64,000 bases of DNA from Streptomyces fagopyri (GTDB lineage: Bacteria; Actinomycetota; Actinomycetes; Streptomycetales; Streptomycetaceae). Made by a program: the position numbers and the translations under genes. Below the pieces are notes generated by a model. The model saw only the letters and a program-made list of their open reading frames with translations, ran no database searches and had not been told where the DNA came from. Below are positions 61,353 to 64,000 of the stretch, piece after piece. Within the stretch, counting starts at the first letter, position 1; each line of letters opens with the position of its first letter. The stretch lies in the NCBI RefSeq assembly GCF_009498275.1, contig NZ_CP045643.1, forward strand, positions 3,286,001 to 3,350,000. Direction: 5' to 3'.

Positions 61353-62915
61353 ATGCCCACGGTGGCTCAACCCTTCGACAGTGCGGATACCATGACGCTG
61401 AGTCAAGTGTGGCAAGAGCAGGTGCCGGTCGATGGCACCATCGAGCTGCCTCCGGACCGGCGAGCTCTTGATGGCCTGGGCCGAAATCACTCGCTACCGA
61501 CGGCCCTCGCAGATCTGGTCGACAACTCGATCGACGCCGGCGCGAGCCACGTGCTGATCCGGTTCGTCCGCAAACACGGTCGGCTCCGCGGACTGTATGT
61601 AGTGGACAACGGCAAAGGCATGAGCGACTCGGCCATCAACGTGGCGATGACCCTCGGCGGACGTCGAGAGTATGCCGCTAAAGACCTGGGAAGCTTCGGA
61701 GTCGGCCTCAAGGCGGCCTCGTTCAGCAACGCGAAGGCCGTCACCGTATTGTCGCGGACGGCGGGGCACGCCCCGGTTGGCCGGCGGTTGGAGGCCGACC
61801 CGAACAAGCGCGGTTTCCATTGCGACGTTGTCGCCGAGACATTCGCCAAAGCAGAGCTCTCCCGCAGGTGGGGGATCCCCTGGTCTGGCACGGGAACCAT
61901 TGTCCGATGGGATGAGGTCTTCGGCTTCCCAGCCACGAACGATCCTGCACGAGTCGAAGAGTTCATCACCAGGTCGATGACAGAGATCATCAACCACCTG
62001 GGATTGATCCTGCATCGCATCATCGATCAGGGTCGAATTGCGATCGCCCTTGACGTGGAGGATGTCGACCAAGGCCTCGTAGGTCCTCGTTCCCGAGTGG
62101 ATTCAATCGATCCGTTCGGTTACACCAAAACGGGCAAAGCGGGCTACCCAAGGAATCTACTCGCCCGACACGGTGACCTGTCCGTCGTTTTCAGCTGCCA
62201 CATCTGGCCGCCGCGGTCGCGAATGCCCGAGTTCAACCTCGTCACCGGCGCGGAGAAGCACCAAGGACTCTACTTCTACCGACGCGACCGACTCCTTCAG
62301 GCAGGGGGAAGCTGGGACGGAGTTAGCGTCTCAGCCCGCGAGCGACAGTTGGCTCGTGTCGAGGTCGACATCGACGGGTTGCCGCCAGCGCTCGCCGCGA
62401 TGAATCCCGAGAAATCCCGTGTCCAAGTTGGCCCAGACTTTGCGACGTTGGCCGCGTCAGCAGCCGCCGACGACGGTACCGCATTCGTGGACTACCTGAC
62501 GGACGCCGAGGAGCGATTCAAAGCGTCTCGTAAGAGGCGGCGGGCACGAAAGGCGATGATCCCACCAGGCAGAGGCTTCGCGCCGCAGCTGAAGCGTGCG
62601 ATCCGAGATGAGATACCGATGCAGGACCATCAGGTCCCCATCACAATGCGGTGGACCCGATTCGATCGCGCCCACAGGGATGACTTCTTCCGCGTCGACC
62701 GAGCCGACCGGGTGTTGTTGCTCAACGAGCGCTTCAGGCCGCTCGCGAAGAGTGGGCGCCGCGGGGCGAACGACGCCGCGCTGCTGAAGTCCGTCCTGTA
62801 CCTCCTGATGGAGCAAGCCTTCACTGGCGAGTATCTCGGAGTCCGTGACCGAGACAACATCGACCTGTGGCAGGAAGTCTTGAGTACGGCAGCGAAGGTG
62901 GACGCGAGTGAGTGA
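61353..62915 (+). CDS. second GHKL (MutL/MORC-type) ATPase
   Basis: 520 residues. N-box PTALADLVDNSIDAGA (about 49-64), VVDNGKGMSDSAI (83-95), and DLGSFGVGLKAASFS (111-125), an intact ATP site of the MutL/MORC kind. The rest holds an S5-like domain (segment EFNLVTGAEKHQGLYFYRRDR and EVDIDGLPPALAAMNPEKS) and a C-terminal helical tail. Unlike the first ATPase it has no zinc ribbon. Overlaps the PD-(D/E)XK gene by 8 bp. ATP-driven dimerisation that controls the nuclease encoded next is the likely role. Confidence 0.85.
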   Translation: MPTVAQPFDSADTMTLSQVWQEQVPVDGTIELPPDRRALDGLGRNHSLPTALADLVDNSIDAGASHVLIRFVRKHGRLRGLYVVDNGKGMSDSAINVAMTLGGRREYAAKDLGSFGVGLKAASFSNAKAVTVLSRTAGHAPVGRRLEADPNKRGFHCDVVAETFAKAELSRRWGIPWSGTGTIVRWDEVFGFPATNDPARVEEFITRSMTEIINHLGLILHRIIDQGRIAIALDVEDVDQGLVGPRSRVDSIDPFGYTKTGKAGYPRNLLARHGDLSVVFSCHIWPPRSRMPEFNLVTGAEKHQGLYFYRRDRLLQAGGSWDGVSVSARERQLARVEVDIDGLPPALAAMNPEKSRVQVGPDFATLAASAAADDGTAFVDYLTDAEERFKASRKRRRARKAMIPPGRGFAPQLKRAIRDEIPMQDHQVPITMRWTRFDRAHRDDFFRVDRADRVLLLNERFRPLAKSGRRGANDAALLKSVLYLLMEQAFTGEYLGVRDRDNIDLWQEVLSTAAKVDASE

Positions 62916-63888
62916 AAACCGCCACCTGGATCCGGAGCACTTCGAGGCAGCCCTCTCTCTCGGCATCCCCTTCGAGCACCCGATTGCAGGGAATCCGAGG
63001 CTGAGTATCTTCTTCAACCCGTACCGCCGAGAGATCGGACTGCGGGCGCCGTGGGCGAAGCACGGGCGGATCGAGACGGGCCTGACGCACCTTCGGTGTC
63101 GATCAGTATTGCTCGGCGGCAAGCGACACATCGAGGTTGTCGTCAATGATCCCGAGATGTTCGTCGAAGGCTACGCGATCTTGTGCCTCGTGGCAGACCG
63201 AATCCAGCTGGCGGGTCGCAGCGTCCTTGCAGCTGTTACAGAGACGATTCGTACTCTCGGGAAGCTGCTTCGCGCTCCAGGGCCCCTCTCTCCCGAGCGT
63301 GAGATCGGCTTGTTCGGCGAACTGGTGACGCTGAGATCCCTGATCAGTTGCCTCGGCTCGGAAGAGGCTGTAGGCGGATGGCTCGGCCCCGTAGCTGAGG
63401 AGCATGACTTCAGTCTGCAAGAGATCGATCTCGAGGTGAAGACCACCCTCTCGGAGAATCGCGAGCACTGGATTTCCAGTCTCACGCAACTCGTACCGAA
63501 GGTGGCTAAGCCCTTGTGGCTGGTCTCGCATCAGCTCACCGCCGCCGGGCCCGGCCAAGGAAAAACTCTGGCCGAGCTCATCGCAGAAGTAAGAGCCGCT
63601 CTGAACGACATCGTCTTGGCAGACCTGGATCGCCGCCTGACAGCCGCTGGCTGGCGCGGAGCTGCGGCACAGGACAAGGGACGGCGCTTCCTCTCCCGAA
63701 CATCACCAGTCCTATACCTGGTCGACGAGACGTTCCCGTGCCTTACGCCAGCGAGTTTGGCCGGTGCTGGCGCGCATTTGTCCTCCATCACCGAGGTCCG
63801 CTACCGCCTCGATCTCTCAGCAGTTCTTCCCAGTCATGAAACTCCTTCATACCTACGATCGGCCCTGGCCTCAGGAGGAACCGTATGA
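62908..63888 (+). CDS. PD-(D/E)XK motif nuclease-like protein (DUF4420 type)
   Basis: 326 residues. The centre has the family pattern GLFGELVTLRSLIS with Glu, then HDFSLQEIDLEVKTT, which supplies the Asp and Glu-x-Lys of a PD-(D/E)XK active site (about 167-179). The N-terminus is beta-rich (PRLSIFFNPYRREIGLRAPW). The family is found beside GHKL ATPases, Z1-type helicases and AIPR proteins in phage-defence loci. GTG at 62908 overlaps the ATPase gene, and its stop overlaps the next start. Confidence 0.85.
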   Translation: MSENRHLDPEHFEAALSLGIPFEHPIAGNPRLSIFFNPYRREIGLRAPWAKHGRIETGLTHLRCRSVLLGGKRHIEVVVNDPEMFVEGYAILCLVADRIQLAGRSVLAAVTETIRTLGKLLRAPGPLSPEREIGLFGELVTLRSLISCLGSEEAVGGWLGPVAEEHDFSLQEIDLEVKTTLSENREHWISSLTQLVPKVAKPLWLVSHQLTAAGPGQGKTLAELIAEVRAALNDIVLADLDRRLTAAGWRGAAAQDKGRRFLSRTSPVLYLVDETFPCLTPASLAGAGAHLSSITEVRYRLDLSAVLPSHETPSYLRSALASGGTV

Positions 63889-64000
63889 CTCTAGTCGACG
63901 CCTATCTCGGCGCGTTGAAGATGATGGAAATCACTGGCCCCCGCTCCCTGCACCAGACTGCAGCCTTCATTGCCACAAGTCCCGAACTGGTGGAAGAAGA
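63885..64000 (+). CDS. next gene of the defence-type cluster, N-terminal fragment cut by window end
   Basis: ATG at 63885 overlaps the PD-(D/E)XK stop (ATGA) and follows AGGAGGAACC. The visible product is MTLVDAYLGALKMMEITGPR and about 18 more residues, helical, open to the last base. By family context it may be a Z1-type helicase or an AIPR protein, but the fragment is too short to decide. Confidence 0.6.
   Translation, partial: MTLVDAYLGALKMMEITGPRSLHQTAAFIATSPELVEE

Noticed and set aside
44007-64000. Right att site of element 2
   Set aside because: I looked for the GTTCGAATCCTGCCGG core to the right of 44 kb and saw no copy, so the cargo and the defence-type cluster cannot be assigned to element 2 with confidence.

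Overview
The window is high-GC actinobacterial DNA and almost certainly Streptomyces. The left 12 kb is a housekeeping block with a typical Streptomyces order, all leftward: rpmE, an LCP-family cell-wall protein, rho, thrB, thrC, hom, lysA, the ArgS-like nrtL, and a single-domain response regulator, followed by a tRNA-Arg(CCG) gene. Everything right of that tRNA is accessory DNA.

Element 1 (about 12.57-32.48 kb) is an actinomycete integrative and conjugative element (AICE) inserted at the 3' end of tRNA-Arg. A 42-bp direct repeat of the tRNA 3' half bounds it (12530-12571 and 32443-32484). It carries a leftward int-xis-RepA-like ATPase-primase/polymerase module, an m5C methyltransferase, small membrane proteins, an FtsK/TraB translocase, a zinc protein, a GGDEF protein, DUF2637 protein and small proteins. 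A regulatory block follows (DUF5919 regulator, Nudix, HD, double-wHTH GntR). The right arm carries cargo: a TIR/NB-ARC/TPR protein with a divergent partner gene. A small secreted protein and a decayed IS lie between int and the tRNA. Three leftward modules start with hairpins that share the same apical loop.

Element 2 (from 32.49 kb; right end not found) is a second AICE in the same orientation, directly abutting the first. Its int and xis resemble those of element 1, but it uses a rolling-circle RepSA initiator and pSAM2-like Spd/Tra genes, a KorSA-like GntR regulator, an anti-sigma-type ATPase, a second GntR and two conserved unknown genes. Past 44 kb there is a large stem-loop, a PIN-like gene, a broken IS5-family IS, a SHOCT protein and an Eco29kI-family restriction enzyme.

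A 3.7-kb IS701-family element sits exactly at the stop codon of the Eco29kI-like gene (4-bp target duplication CTAA). It carries a passenger gene and is itself interrupted by a decayed ISAzo13-family IS. Right of it (52.66 kb to the window end) is a rightward, largely overlapping defence-type cluster: m5C methyltransferase, Vsr-like nuclease with an extra N-terminal domain, MORC-like GHKL ATPase with a zinc ribbon, Mrr-nuclease/SF2-helicase fusion, an unknown 199-aa protein, a sigma-region-4/winged-helix protein, a second GHKL ATPase, a PD-(D/E)XK protein, and a further gene cut by the window end. This multi-ATPase restriction-like locus is the best candidate for an incompletely described system. 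The shared-loop hairpins of element 1 are the best candidate for a new RNA element.
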